A stretch of DNA of 64,000 bases from Caballeronia jiangsuensis (GTDB taxonomy: Bacteria > Pseudomonadota > Gammaproteobacteria > Burkholderiales > Burkholderiaceae), in NCBI GenBank assembly GCA_000648925.1, contig JFHF01000007.1:140268-204267 (forward strand), given 5' to 3'. This document shows positions 17,464 through 25,944 of this stretch, one piece after another; positions within the stretch are counted from its first letter, which is position 1, and every line of letters starts with the position of its first letter. The position numbers were made by a program, and so were the translations under genes. The notes below the pieces were generated by a model. It saw only the letters and a list, made by a program, of their open reading frames with translations, was not told the DNA's origin and ran no database searches.

Positions 17464-18299
17464 GCGCGACACGCACGTCACCCGACAAGATCGTCGTGCG
17501 CGATCTGTCGCTCGCTTACGTCAACGAGGCGACGGCATCGAGCCATACCGTGCTCGAACACTTCGACCTGCGCGTACGCGAGGGCGAGTTCCTCGCCGTG
17601 CTCGGTCCGAGCGGCTGCGGCAAGTCGACCCTGCTCAACCTTCTCGCGGGGCTGACCTTGCCGACCTCGGGACGCATCAGCGTGGACGGCGAGCCTGTCG
17701 GCGCGGCGCGCAGCAAACTCGGCTTCGTGTTTCAGGGCTATGCGCTGTTTCCGTGGCGCACGGTGCGCAAGAACGTCGAAACCGGACTGGAGATTCGCGG
17801 CGTGAAACGGGCGCAACGCCGCAGCGAGGCCGAACGGTTCCTGCGTCTGGTCGGCCTGCTCGATTTCGCCGATCACTATCCGCATCAGCTTTCTGGCGGC
17901 ATGCGGCAACGCGTGGCGATCGCGCGGGTGCTCGCCTACGGTCCCGAAATCCTGCTGATGGACGAGCCCTTCGGCGCGCTCGATGCGCAGACGCGCGAGT
18001 CCTTGCAGCAGGAGTTGCTCGGCATCTGGGAGCAGAGCGCGAAGACGGTCGTGTTCGTCACGCACAGCATCGACGAAGCGATTTTTCTGGCGGATCGCGT
18101 GGCTATCGTCGGGCGCGGGCCGGGGCGCGTGAAGGAGATCATCGATGTCGATCTGCCGCGTCCGCGTCCCGCATCGATACGACACAGCGCCGGGTTCGTC
18201 GCGCTGCGGCAGCGCGCGTGGGCGAGCCTGAGCGATGAACTGGACGACGTTCGGAGCGCGCCGCGTGAGTTCGTCGCCGAAACACTGACGGGGGCATGA
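17460..18299 (+). CDS. ABC transporter ATP-binding protein (SsuB/TauB class)
   Basis: A 279-aa ATPase: Walker [13 protein letters not shown]-loop FVFQGYALFPWRTV, signature LSGGMRQRVAIARVLA, Walker B ILLMDEPFGALD and switch His in VTHSIDEAIFLADRV. The ATG 17460 overlaps the stop of the binding-protein gene (ATGA). About 40 residues beyond the core at the C-terminus are typical of the nitrate/taurine group. Second gene of the + strand importer. Confidence 0.93.
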   Translation: MSATRTSPDKIVVRDLSLAYVNEATASSHTVLEHFDLRVREGEFLAVLGPSGCGKSTLLNLLAGLTLPTSGRISVDGEPVGAARSKLGFVFQGYALFPWRTVRKNVETGLEIRGVKRAQRRSEAERFLRLVGLLDFADHYPHQLSGGMRQRVAIARVLAYGPEILLMDEPFGALDAQTRESLQQELLGIWEQSAKTVVFVTHSIDEAIFLADRVAIVGRGPGRVKEIIDVDLPRPRPASIRHSAGFVALRQRAWASLSDELDDVRSAPREFVAETLTGA

Positions 18300-18302
18300 G
18301 AA

Positions 18303-19157
18303 GTGGCAGAGCAAGAGACCCTGAACAAGCTGTCCGTGCTGATCGGCGCAAAGCGGGACGTTGCGCGCAAGGCAAAGCGCGGGCGTAGCATGAACGTTTC
18401 GTACGCGTTCGAGCGTTCGATCGCGCTGATCGTTTTTGCGTTGCTGTGGGAAGTGCTGCCGCGCTCGGGCATCGTGAGCCCGGCGTATCTGAGCCCGCCC
18501 TCGCAAGTGGCGCTCGCCATCGCGCGCCTGTTCGATAGCGGCGACGTGTGGAAGCATCTCGGCGCGAGCGCGCTGCGCTCTATCGTCGGTCTCCTGCTGG
18601 CCATCGCGGGCGGTGTGGTGTCGGGCTTCGCGCTGGGATGGTTTCGTCGCGCAGAAAGGATCATCGATCCGCTCTATCAGCTGCTGCGCCAGGTGTCGGC
18701 GTTCGCGCTGTTCCCGGTGTTCATGCTGTTCCTCGGCATCGGCGAGTCGTCGAAGATCGCGATCATCGTGTGGGCCGCGTTCTGGCCGGTGCTGCTCAAT
18801 ACCATTTCGGGCGTCAAGCAGGTCGAGCGCGTATTCATCGATTGCGCGCGCTCGATGGGCGCTTCGCAAGGCTTCATCTTCGCCAAGGTGGTGCTGCCCG
18901 CCGCCTTGCCCGAGATTCTCACCGGCATCCGGCTCGCGGGCGCGTACAGCATCACGGCGCTGGTGGCGGCGGAGATGATCGGTGCGCGCTCGGGTCTCGG
19001 CTTCTACACGCTCAATTCGCAGGAGACGTTCCAGATTCCCGACATGTACGCGGGCATCGTGCTGCTCGCGCTGTTCGGTTTGCTGATCAACAAGAGTCTT
19101 TCTTTGCTCGAACGGCGTCTGCTGCGCTGGCGCGTGGGGCTCGCGCAAAATGGCTAG
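18303..19157 (+). CDS. ABC transporter permease (SsuC/TauC class)
   Basis: A 284-aa permease with about six membrane helices and the EAA-type loop FIDCARSMGASQGFIFAKVVLPAALPEILTGIR. GTG 18303 is three nt after the ATPase stop and is in the frame of the whole protein; ATG 18390 (MNVSYAFERS) is a shorter alternative. Its end overlaps the next gene by eight nt, so the operon is tightly coupled. Confidence 0.9.
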   Translation: MAEQETLNKLSVLIGAKRDVARKAKRGRSMNVSYAFERSIALIVFALLWEVLPRSGIVSPAYLSPPSQVALAIARLFDSGDVWKHLGASALRSIVGLLLAIAGGVVSGFALGWFRRAERIIDPLYQLLRQVSAFALFPVFMLFLGIGESSKIAIIVWAAFWPVLLNTISGVKQVERVFIDCARSMGASQGFIFAKVVLPAALPEILTGIRLAGAYSITALVAAEMIGARSGLGFYTLNSQETFQIPDMYAGIVLLALFGLLINKSLSLLERRLLRWRVGLAQNG

Positions 19158-20028
19158 AAGCGCATTCGCGGCGCTTCCGGGTCACGGCAAACGGCTGCGC
19201 TGGCTTGCCCTTGCAGTCATGGCGATGGTCGCGCTCTCGTCGTTGCCGCTGCGCGATATATGGCGTAATCGCCCGGACGATGACCGGCCCTTCGCCGCCG
19301 CGCTCGCACGCGGAACGTTGATCGTCGCGGTGCCGTCGCGGCCTGCGCCGACGCTCAACGTCGGCCGGGTCGATCACTTCGCGCGCGTGGCGGACGGCTT
19401 TGCCGCGGCGCTGGCCGAAGACATCGGACGGCGCGCGGGGCTGCCCGTTACGCTGTTGCTTGCCGGACCGCGCGAAGCCGCCGACGCGCTGCGATCGGGC
19501 CGCGCGGATGTCGCTGTCGCGGGCTTGGGCTTCGGCGCTGAAGCGTCGATTGCCTATGCGCCGAGCGCTTATACGTCCGGGCGCGGCATGGCGCTCGTGC
19601 TTCGGCGCGGCGCGGTGCGCGAATGGAGCGATCTTGCGGGCAGCGTGATCTGCGCATCGCGCGGCAGTCCGTTCGCGCAGGCGGCCGCCCATCGCGCGGA
19701 GGCAAACATACAAGCGTTCGATCGACCGCTCGATGCATTGCTGGCCTTTCAGGCGGGCGAATGCGCCGCGCTCGTCGACGACGAGTATGTGATCCGCCAG
19801 TTGCTGAAGCAGCCCGACTGGGCTTATTACCGGAGTCTGCCCGGCACGGTTGCGCCTGCGCCTGCGTTCATCGCGACACGCGCCGGCGATGTCGCGAGCA
19901 CGGCGTTCATCGAACGGATCGTCGAAGGCTGGCGGCGGCAACGCTGGCTCTCGACCGTGCGCGAAGATCAGGCGACGCGTCTCGCCTTCGACATGTTCAA
20001 CGCCCAGAACGATCTGTATTGCCACTGA
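19150..20028 (+). CDS. Family 3-like extracellular solute-binding protein
   Basis: A 292-aa protein with an uncleaved-looking or signal-type hydrophobic N-terminus (LRWLALAVMAMVALSSLPL). The rest follows the amino-acid-type binding protein layout: GTLIVAVPSRPAPTLNV, FAAALAEDIGRRAGLPVTL, ALRSGRADVAVAGL, and a C-terminal domain. It is of a different family from the binding protein that begins the operon, so this importer has two potential binding proteins, or this one acts as a sensor/auxiliary. It overlaps the permease by eight nt. The function is not known. Confidence 0.78.
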   Translation: MARSAFAALPGHGKRLRWLALAVMAMVALSSLPLRDIWRNRPDDDRPFAAALARGTLIVAVPSRPAPTLNVGRVDHFARVADGFAAALAEDIGRRAGLPVTLLLAGPREAADALRSGRADVAVAGLGFGAEASIAYAPSAYTSGRGMALVLRRGAVREWSDLAGSVICASRGSPFAQAAAHRAEANIQAFDRPLDALLAFQAGECAALVDDEYVIRQLLKQPDWAYYRSLPGTVAPAPAFIATRAGDVASTAFIERIVEGWRRQRWLSTVREDQATRLAFDMFNAQNDLYCH

Positions 20029-20077
20029 GCGGGCACGGCATAACCTGCACCGCACGCACAACGAGAAACCATCGGAC

Positions 20078-21460
20078 ATGACACAACGGAACGGACATCT
20101 GCATCTCGGCGCGTTTCTTTATCCCACGGGCCATCACATCGCCGCATGGCGGCATCCTCATGCGAGCGCCGATGCGGGCAGCAATTTCGCCCACTACGTT
20201 CAGCTCGCGCAGGCGGCGGAAGCGGCGAAGTTCGATCTGATCTTTCTCGCCGATGGTTCCGGCACGCGCGGCGACGATGCGCAATTCCTGAGCCGCACCG
20301 CCCACAGCTACGTCGCGCAGTTCGAACCGATCACGCTTCTTTCCGCGCTTGCGGCAATCACGCGGCGCATCGGTCTGGTCGGCACGGCATCGACCTCGTT
20401 CAACGAGCCGTATCACATCGCGCGCAAGTTCGCGTCGCTCGATCACATCAGCGGCGGACGCGCGGGATGGAATCTGGTGACGTCATCGAGCGAGCATGAG
20501 GCACGCAACTTCGGCTTCGACGAGCATCTCGCGCATGCAACGCGCTATGAGCGCGCGGACGAATTCGCGGATGTCGTGTCGGGCCTCTGGGATAGCTTCG
20601 ACGAAGACGCGTTCCTGCGCGACAAGTCGTCGGGGCGATACTTCGATCCGGACAAGCGCCACGTGCTCGATCATCGCGGCGCATTCTTCAACGTGCGTGG
20701 GCCATTGAACGTCGCGCGCTCGCCGCAGGGTCATCCGGTGACCGTGCAGGCGGGCTCGTCCGAGGCGGGCAAGGAACTCGCCGCCCGCACCGCGGAGGTG
20801 ATCTTCACGGCGCAACAGACGCTCGGCGATGCCGTCGCGTTCTACGCCGATGTCAAGGGCCGCATGGCGCGCCACGGCCGTCATCCGGACTCGCTCAAGA
20901 TCATGCCCGGCGTCATGCCGATCGTCGGCCGAACGGAAGCCGAGGCGCGCGCGAAGTTCGACGAACTGCAGGCGCTCATCGATCCGGTCGTGGGTCTCGC
21001 GATGGTTTCGATGCTGACGGGCGGCTTCGACCTGTCGGCTTATCCGCTCGACGGACCGATTCCAGAATTGCCCGAGACCAACGCAAGCAAGAGCCGTCAG
21101 ACGCTGATGATCGAGCTTGCGCGCCGGGAAAATCTCACGATTCGCGAGCTTTATCGTCGTATTGCGGGCGCGCGCGGGCATTGGCAACTGGTCGGCACGC
21201 CGGCGCAGATCGCGGATGCGCTGGAAGAGCGTTTCGTGCATTACGGCGCGGACGGATTCAATGTTATGCCCGCGTTGCTGCCCGATTCGCTGAACGATTT
21301 TATCGAGCTGGTGATTCCGGAGTTGCGGCGTCGCGGACGCTTTCGCAGCGAATACGAAGGCCGCACGCTACGCGATCATCTCGGTCTCGCCAGGCCAGCG
21401 TCGCGTTATGCGAGCCGGGAAGATGGAAAGCTCGCTGCCAACCTTATGACCGCCTTTTAG
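20078..21460 (+). CDS. FMN-dependent monooxygenase, NtaA/SnaA/DszA (LLM) family
   Basis: A 460-aa luciferase-like monooxygenase. It has the family start LHLGAFLYPTGHHIAAWR, DLIFLADG, the flavin region ISGGRAGWNLVTSSSEHEARNFG and the substrate-side segment HPVTVQAGSSEAGKELAARTAEVIF. Family members oxidise nitrilotriacetate, dibenzothiophene sulfone or alkyl-sulfur compounds with FMNH2 from a partner reductase, which is not encoded nearby. It has no cysteine. It is the last gene of the second ABC operon, and its stop overlaps that of the convergent epimerase. Confidence 0.9.
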   Translation: MTQRNGHLHLGAFLYPTGHHIAAWRHPHASADAGSNFAHYVQLAQAAEAAKFDLIFLADGSGTRGDDAQFLSRTAHSYVAQFEPITLLSALAAITRRIGLVGTASTSFNEPYHIARKFASLDHISGGRAGWNLVTSSSEHEARNFGFDEHLAHATRYERADEFADVVSGLWDSFDEDAFLRDKSSGRYFDPDKRHVLDHRGAFFNVRGPLNVARSPQGHPVTVQAGSSEAGKELAARTAEVIFTAQQTLGDAVAFYADVKGRMARHGRHPDSLKIMPGVMPIVGRTEAEARAKFDELQALIDPVVGLAMVSMLTGGFDLSAYPLDGPIPELPETNASKSRQTLMIELARRENLTIRELYRRIAGARGHWQLVGTPAQIADALEERFVHYGADGFNVMPALLPDSLNDFIELVIPELRRRGRFRSEYEGRTLRDHLGLARPASRYASREDGKLAANLMTAF

Positions 21461-22323
21461 CTGACGCTGAAATACTTCGGCGCGATGCCAAAGCGATCGA
21501 GCGCCTTGAAGTCGGGCGACGGATTCTGGAACACGAAGCTGACGACGCTATCGCTGCGGATGTTCAGCTTCATGCCGACTGTCTCGGTCGCCCTGAGCGC
21601 GAGATAGAGCACGCGCCAAGGCACGGGCAGCAATATCGGGTGCCGGCCCAGATCACTCGCGATATAGCCCAACAAAGCGCGAAAGGCGATGCCATCGGGC
21701 TGGGCGATCGTCAGCGGCTCGTTCGCACCGTCGAAGTCCCCGATGACAGCGCGGCGCACGACATCCGCCAGGGTATCTTCGTGCAGCAGATATTGCGGGG
21801 CGCTGCCGTCGCCGATCATCGGAACGAAGCGCGCCATATCGACGACTCGTTTAAGGCTGCCATAGACACCTCGCTCATTGCCGCCATAGACGAGGCCGAG
21901 CCGTAAAACCACGCCTCCCGCCTTCGAGGTCATCTGTTCGACGGCCAGCTTCGCCCGGCCATAGACCGACCGGGCACCGGGAAATGCGCTGATTGTCGAA
22001 ATAAAAATGAAGTTATCGACACCGGCTATCTTGGCCGCATCGAAAAGTCTCGCGGACCCTTCTATGCAGGTGCCTTGTATCTCATCCATGCTGTTTGCCT
22101 TCATGTCCCAGGCTGCATGGATCAGATGCGTGACACCGCGCCGGCGCAGTTCGGGCGCCAACGAATCGTAGCGGGCGTCCAGCGACCACTTGATATCCCG
22201 CTCGCCGGAAGGCGTGCGAACGAGTTTGACCACCTCCGCAACGGGCTCCAGAGCGCGATCGATGATCGAACCCACATAACCATTGGCGCCGGTTATAGCG
22301 ACCACAGGAACGGATGAGGTCAT
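21457..22323 (-). CDS. NAD-dependent epimerase/dehydratase family protein
   Basis: A 288-aa extended short-chain dehydrogenase: nucleotide-binding AITGANGYVGSIID at the N-terminus, LIHAAWDMKANS, the catalytic SVYGRAK (Tyr-x-x-x-Lys) at about residue 127, and RLGLVYGGNERG. This is the sugar-nucleotide epimerase/dehydratase fold, although the family also includes reductases. ATG 22323 overlaps the stop of the oxidoreductase gene (ATGA). It is the last gene of the minus-strand glycosyl-type operon. Confidence 0.85.
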   Translation of the reverse strand: MTSSVPVVAITGANGYVGSIIDRALEPVAEVVKLVRTPSGERDIKWSLDARYDSLAPELRRRGVTHLIHAAWDMKANSMDEIQGTCIEGSARLFDAAKIAGVDNFIFISTISAFPGARSVYGRAKLAVEQMTSKAGGVVLRLGLVYGGNERGVYGSLKRVVDMARFVPMIGDGSAPQYLLHEDTLADVVRRAVIGDFDGANEPLTIAQPDGIAFRALLGYIASDLGRHPILLPVPWRVLYLALRATETVGMKLNIRSDSVVSFVFQNPSPDFKALDRFGIAPKYFSVS

Positions 22324-23996
22324 ACGCGCAACTCCTGAACGCCTGCGGATACCAGGCGTGCAACCGATCTGCCGATGCGGTAGGCATTCGCCATGACGGT
22401 CAGCGTGATCGTCGTCGCTGGAATGCTGGGCAGCACCGTTGCGTCGATTACGTGGCAATGGAACATGCCATGGGGACGCCCGAGGATATCGGTTTCGCTG
22501 GTCGTTGGATGGGCCGCCATCGGAAAGCTTCCGCCGGTGTGGAACCCGCGCCCCGGTTCCGTCACCTGCAACATGCGCTTGATCGGGAAGGCGCCGAAGC
22601 AGTCTGAAAATGCCCGAAGCTTGTCTACCACCTGAGCAATTTTCACCGAGGTTTCAGGATTGAGCGATTCCGCGAGCTCGAATACATCGTCCGCGCCGGA
22701 GCGGCGTAACACGCCTTCGATGGCCCCGGAATGCGTCGAATGCAAATACGCCTGAACCAGCAGCAAGCGACCCAGAACTTGATTTTTGGGGAACGCATGG
22801 CGCAGGAACCTCAACTTCTGATCTAGCAACTGCTCCAGGTGGTCGTTGTAGCTGTAAAGCTGAAGGTGGACGGTATAAGGACTGATCGCCGGGTCCGATA
22901 TTTCAGCGAATGCCTGACTGAGCGTGTATAACTTTTCATTCGCTACATCGGGTACAGCTCTCGTCTGTAGCATGGGAAAAAGAAAGTACTGGGAATCCTT
23001 GAAGCGCACCGGACGATCGTAAAGCCTCAGAGAACGCATGAGTATGACAGTGGAATTGATCGTTCCAGCGCCGAGAAACAGGCGGGCTCCATCCAGGTGT
23101 GACACGGTGCCGTCAGCATTCTGAACTTCGATGACGACGCCATCTTCCGTGTCCTTGAATGAACGCACGATGATATTGGGCCGATAGTGCACATTGCCCC
23201 TCTGCAACAGCTTGTCCAACGTGTGGCGGCTGGAATACACGACATCGCGCGGGCAACCGTGCAGGCAGTAGCCGCAGTAGTTACAGCCCTTGGCGGCCAT
23301 TCCATCCAATGCATTTACCGCGAGGCGTGATCCGCCGACGCGGATGCCTCCGGTTAGCAATCGTTCTTTTCGACGGGTGGCGCGTTCAAGCAGATCGCGG
23401 ATCTGCCTGCTTGGCGCAAGCGCGGACATCGATGCTCCCGTCATAGGAAACTGAGCGGACAGATCATCGTCTTGCCCTGCCACCGGTAGCAGGCTCAGAA
23501 CGGCAGCGTAGCTGTTCGCCATGTCCTCGTAAGCAATGGGCCAGTCGCGAATGTCATCCGCGCTGTGTGGCAGCAGCGCTGCACCCCATACATTGCTCAA
23601 GCCGCCTTTCGCATAAGACGCGCGAATATTGAGCGTCCCGTAGCGGATATCCGGAGCCCCGACAGGGCGCCGATAGGGATAGCTGGAACCGTGAACGAGC
23701 TTGATGGGCACCTTGCCATCCTTGTCGACCATGGTTCTCAGAACCGCGGTTTCCTCGGCCGTCCAGTCGGCGCGGGGCCTGTCGCCGGCCGCGCGTGCAA
23801 TGGCCTCGCGCTCCGGTTCGAGCCTGCCTCCTGCGTCGAGGATCGTCACCTCGTGTCCATTGCTCGACAGTGCGTGCGCGCACGCGACACCCGCCGGACC
23901 AGAGCCGACAACGTAGTACATGGACGATGTCATTCGGGTTTGCATGTCAGCGCTGTTGAACGTTGTGAGCCGCGCGGCGTTCACGCTATCGAACAC
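22320..23996 (-). CDS. GMC-type oxidoreductase with Cys-rich insert
   Basis: A flavoprotein of about 558 aa. The FAD site is VVGSGPAGVACAHALSSNG and VTILDAGG; the C-terminal HCHVIDATVLPSIPATTITLTVMANAYRIG is the GMC C-terminal signature region. Between them CNYCGYCLHGCPRD resembles an iron-sulfur-binding loop. Start is uncertain: GTG 23996 overlaps the previous gene by 11 nt and would be coupled, but ATG 23945, 23933 or 23921 would place the FAD motif closer to the N-terminus, as usual. None has a clear ribosome-binding site. Substrate unknown; genes around it suggest a polyprenyl-linked or surface glycan intermediate. Confidence 0.82.
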   Translation of the reverse strand: MFDSVNAARLTTFNSADMQTRMTSSMYYVVGSGPAGVACAHALSSNGHEVTILDAGGRLEPEREAIARAAGDRPRADWTAEETAVLRTMVDKDGKVPIKLVHGSSYPYRRPVGAPDIRYGTLNIRASYAKGGLSNVWGAALLPHSADDIRDWPIAYEDMANSYAAVLSLLPVAGQDDDLSAQFPMTGASMSALAPSRQIRDLLERATRRKERLLTGGIRVGGSRLAVNALDGMAAKGCNYCGYCLHGCPRDVVYSSRHTLDKLLQRGNVHYRPNIIVRSFKDTEDGVVIEVQNADGTVSHLDGARLFLGAGTINSTVILMRSLRLYDRPVRFKDSQYFLFPMLQTRAVPDVANEKLYTLSQAFAEISDPAISPYTVHLQLYSYNDHLEQLLDQKLRFLRHAFPKNQVLGRLLLVQAYLHSTHSGAIEGVLRRSGADDVFELAESLNPETSVKIAQVVDKLRAFSDCFGAFPIKRMLQVTEPGRGFHTGGSFPMAAHPTTSETDILGRPHGMFHCHVIDATVLPSIPATTITLTVMANAYRIGRSVARLVSAGVQELRV

Positions 23997-25863
23997 TCAG
24001 GCGGCACCATTGATAGACCTGCACACCTTTGCCGATTCGTGCTTCGTAAGGCACGCAGGAATCGATATCGAGGTCGAAGCCGTTTCGTTGAAAGATAGGC
24101 ACGGCATCTGCCGCAAACATGCGATTCGCGGGAGGCCGATCGGACGTCCATGCTTCGAGTCTGCACTTCTCGCCCGGCTCCTGTCCTTCGATCACGTTCG
24201 CATGGGATCCGAGGTACGACACGACCCGTCGTATCCCGTCGCAAAGTTTCTGGCTTTTGTTGATGCCGAAGCGCGCAAGGAAGTTATTGGCGCTTTCCAT
24301 GCGGGTGACGCGTGCGTCGAAGAAATCTGTCGAGCTGCCGGTGATCAACCCGAATGCGGGGCCGCCGCGTTCTCGTGGCATCGCGCGCATACGTTCGCGA
24401 AACGCATCGTTCGCCGGAAAGTCCACGTGAGGCGGGCCGCTTTCGAGCTGCGTGAAGGCCACTGTGTCGGGAAAACGTGTGGCGATCCAGGCCCAGGCCG
24501 AGCGCCCGCCATACATGATCACCGTGGTCCGTTCCGGTTCCGAAAGAAGCGGTAGTTGCGCGTGGTATAGCGGATCTGCCCACTCTTCATGCCCCAGAGT
24601 TCGCGCTCCGAGTGCGGCGACAAACGCCGAGGCTATCGCAAGGAGGATGACGGCCGTACGCCGGGCGCGCCGCTCGGGCATGACGTACTGCAACGCAAGC
24701 AGAAGCACCATGGGGGCCAACACTTCGATTGGCACGATATACCGGTAGACGCCGAAGAGGATCATCCAGAACACGAAGCCGATGCAGACAAACAGGATAA
24801 CGAACGATTGACGCGGATCGAACAAGCGTTCGCGTACACGCGCCAGCCGCCGTTTGATGAAGACCACGACGACGCAGCAAAGCGCCACGTAGACAAGTGC
24901 CCAGATGATCTGGTGAATCGTGACTTCACCGACCCGATGCGAATTCGCCGTGATGATGAACGGCCAAAACAGCGCCTCGAACAATCCATGCGGCAGATAA
25001 TCCACGTCCGTCACGATCCCTCCGGACCGCGTCATCGGATTGGAGAATATGCCGCTGAATTGTGGATAGAGCGGATTGCCGAACAACCGCCACATGTGAA
25101 ACATCCAGTACCCGCCAGTGATGGCGAATCCCGCCAGAACCCCGATTCCAAAAAGGAAGCTGGTCCTTAAGCGGACAAAGAAAGTGCTCGGATAGATGAG
25201 TAAGCTCAGGCAGAGAGCGGCCGCGTAGACGCCGTTCGTGAGCTTCAAACCGACGCCTAGTCCGACCACCAATCCACTTCCCAGCACCGCAGCGATAGCC
25301 GGAAGCGAGAGACTTCCAAGACGCTCCCAGTTGGTGAGTGCGACCAGCAATCCCGCGAGAATCAGAAGTGCGGTGGTATCGTCGCCCATCGAGTTACCGA
25401 GGCCGGACAGGAAATTGCCGGTCAGGCATCCGGCAGCCGCGAGGAGGATAGGCAAGCGATAGCGATCGTCGTCTGGAAGCGTGGGCCACACTTGCCGCGC
25501 GATCGCAACCAGAAGGACGAAGGTCAGCCCGTGCAGCGCGCCCATGAGGAAGCCGGCCACGCGAGAAGGAAAATAAGCGTTCAGGTTGAACCAAAAGACG
25601 TCAAGCAGCGGATTGAAGTACGTTACGGCGCCCGCCGGAGCGAGATCGGTGAGCAGCTTTCCGTGCAGCCACGCAAACGGAGAATAAAGATGATAGTTTT
25701 GCAGGTCCCAGTTTGCATCCGCGCCGAGCCAGAGCGAATAAAACCCAAAGACGAGCGGCACGACGGTGCACGCTAGCGACATCGCCAATGGCGAGTTCAG
25801 ATCGAAACGTCGCAGTAGCCGATTCGGCGCCACTGCCGCAGCTTGAACGGTCGATTTCATCAT
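23986..25863 (-). CDS. Integral membrane protein, GT-C glycosyltransferase-like
   Basis: A 625-aa protein with roughly ten to twelve hydrophobic helices in residues 30-430 and a soluble C-terminal part of about 190 aa. The first outer loop has WLGADANWDLQNYHLYSPFAWLHG, where GT-C enzymes carry an acidic pair used with polyprenyl-phosphate sugar donors; this is a resemblance, not proof. ATGATG starts at 25863 and 25860; GAGGG fits the second better. It lies 81 nt after a polyprenyl-phosphate-sugar-synthase-like gene, which would make the donor. Confidence 0.75.
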   Translation of the reverse strand: MMKSTVQAAAVAPNRLLRRFDLNSPLAMSLACTVVPLVFGFYSLWLGADANWDLQNYHLYSPFAWLHGKLLTDLAPAGAVTYFNPLLDVFWFNLNAYFPSRVAGFLMGALHGLTFVLLVAIARQVWPTLPDDDRYRLPILLAAAGCLTGNFLSGLGNSMGDDTTALLILAGLLVALTNWERLGSLSLPAIAAVLGSGLVVGLGVGLKLTNGVYAAALCLSLLIYPSTFFVRLRTSFLFGIGVLAGFAITGGYWMFHMWRLFGNPLYPQFSGIFSNPMTRSGGIVTDVDYLPHGLFEALFWPFIITANSHRVGEVTIHQIIWALVYVALCCVVVVFIKRRLARVRERLFDPRQSFVILFVCIGFVFWMILFGVYRYIVPIEVLAPMVLLLALQYVMPERRARRTAVILLAIASAFVAALGARTLGHEEWADPLYHAQLPLLSEPERTTVIMYGGRSAWAWIATRFPDTVAFTQLESGPPHVDFPANDAFRERMRAMPRERGGPAFGLITGSSTDFFDARVTRMESANNFLARFGINKSQKLCDGIRRVVSYLGSHANVIEGQEPGEKCRLEAWTSDRPPANRMFAADAVPIFQRNGFDLDIDSCVPYEARIGKGVQVYQWCRLSVR

Positions 25864-25944
25864 TCACCCTCAAGAGCGCTTCTTGAATAGCCATCGCCTG
25901 GCGCTGTGAAAGTTCACCGCCAGGCTAACCACGGTCGAAGCGCA

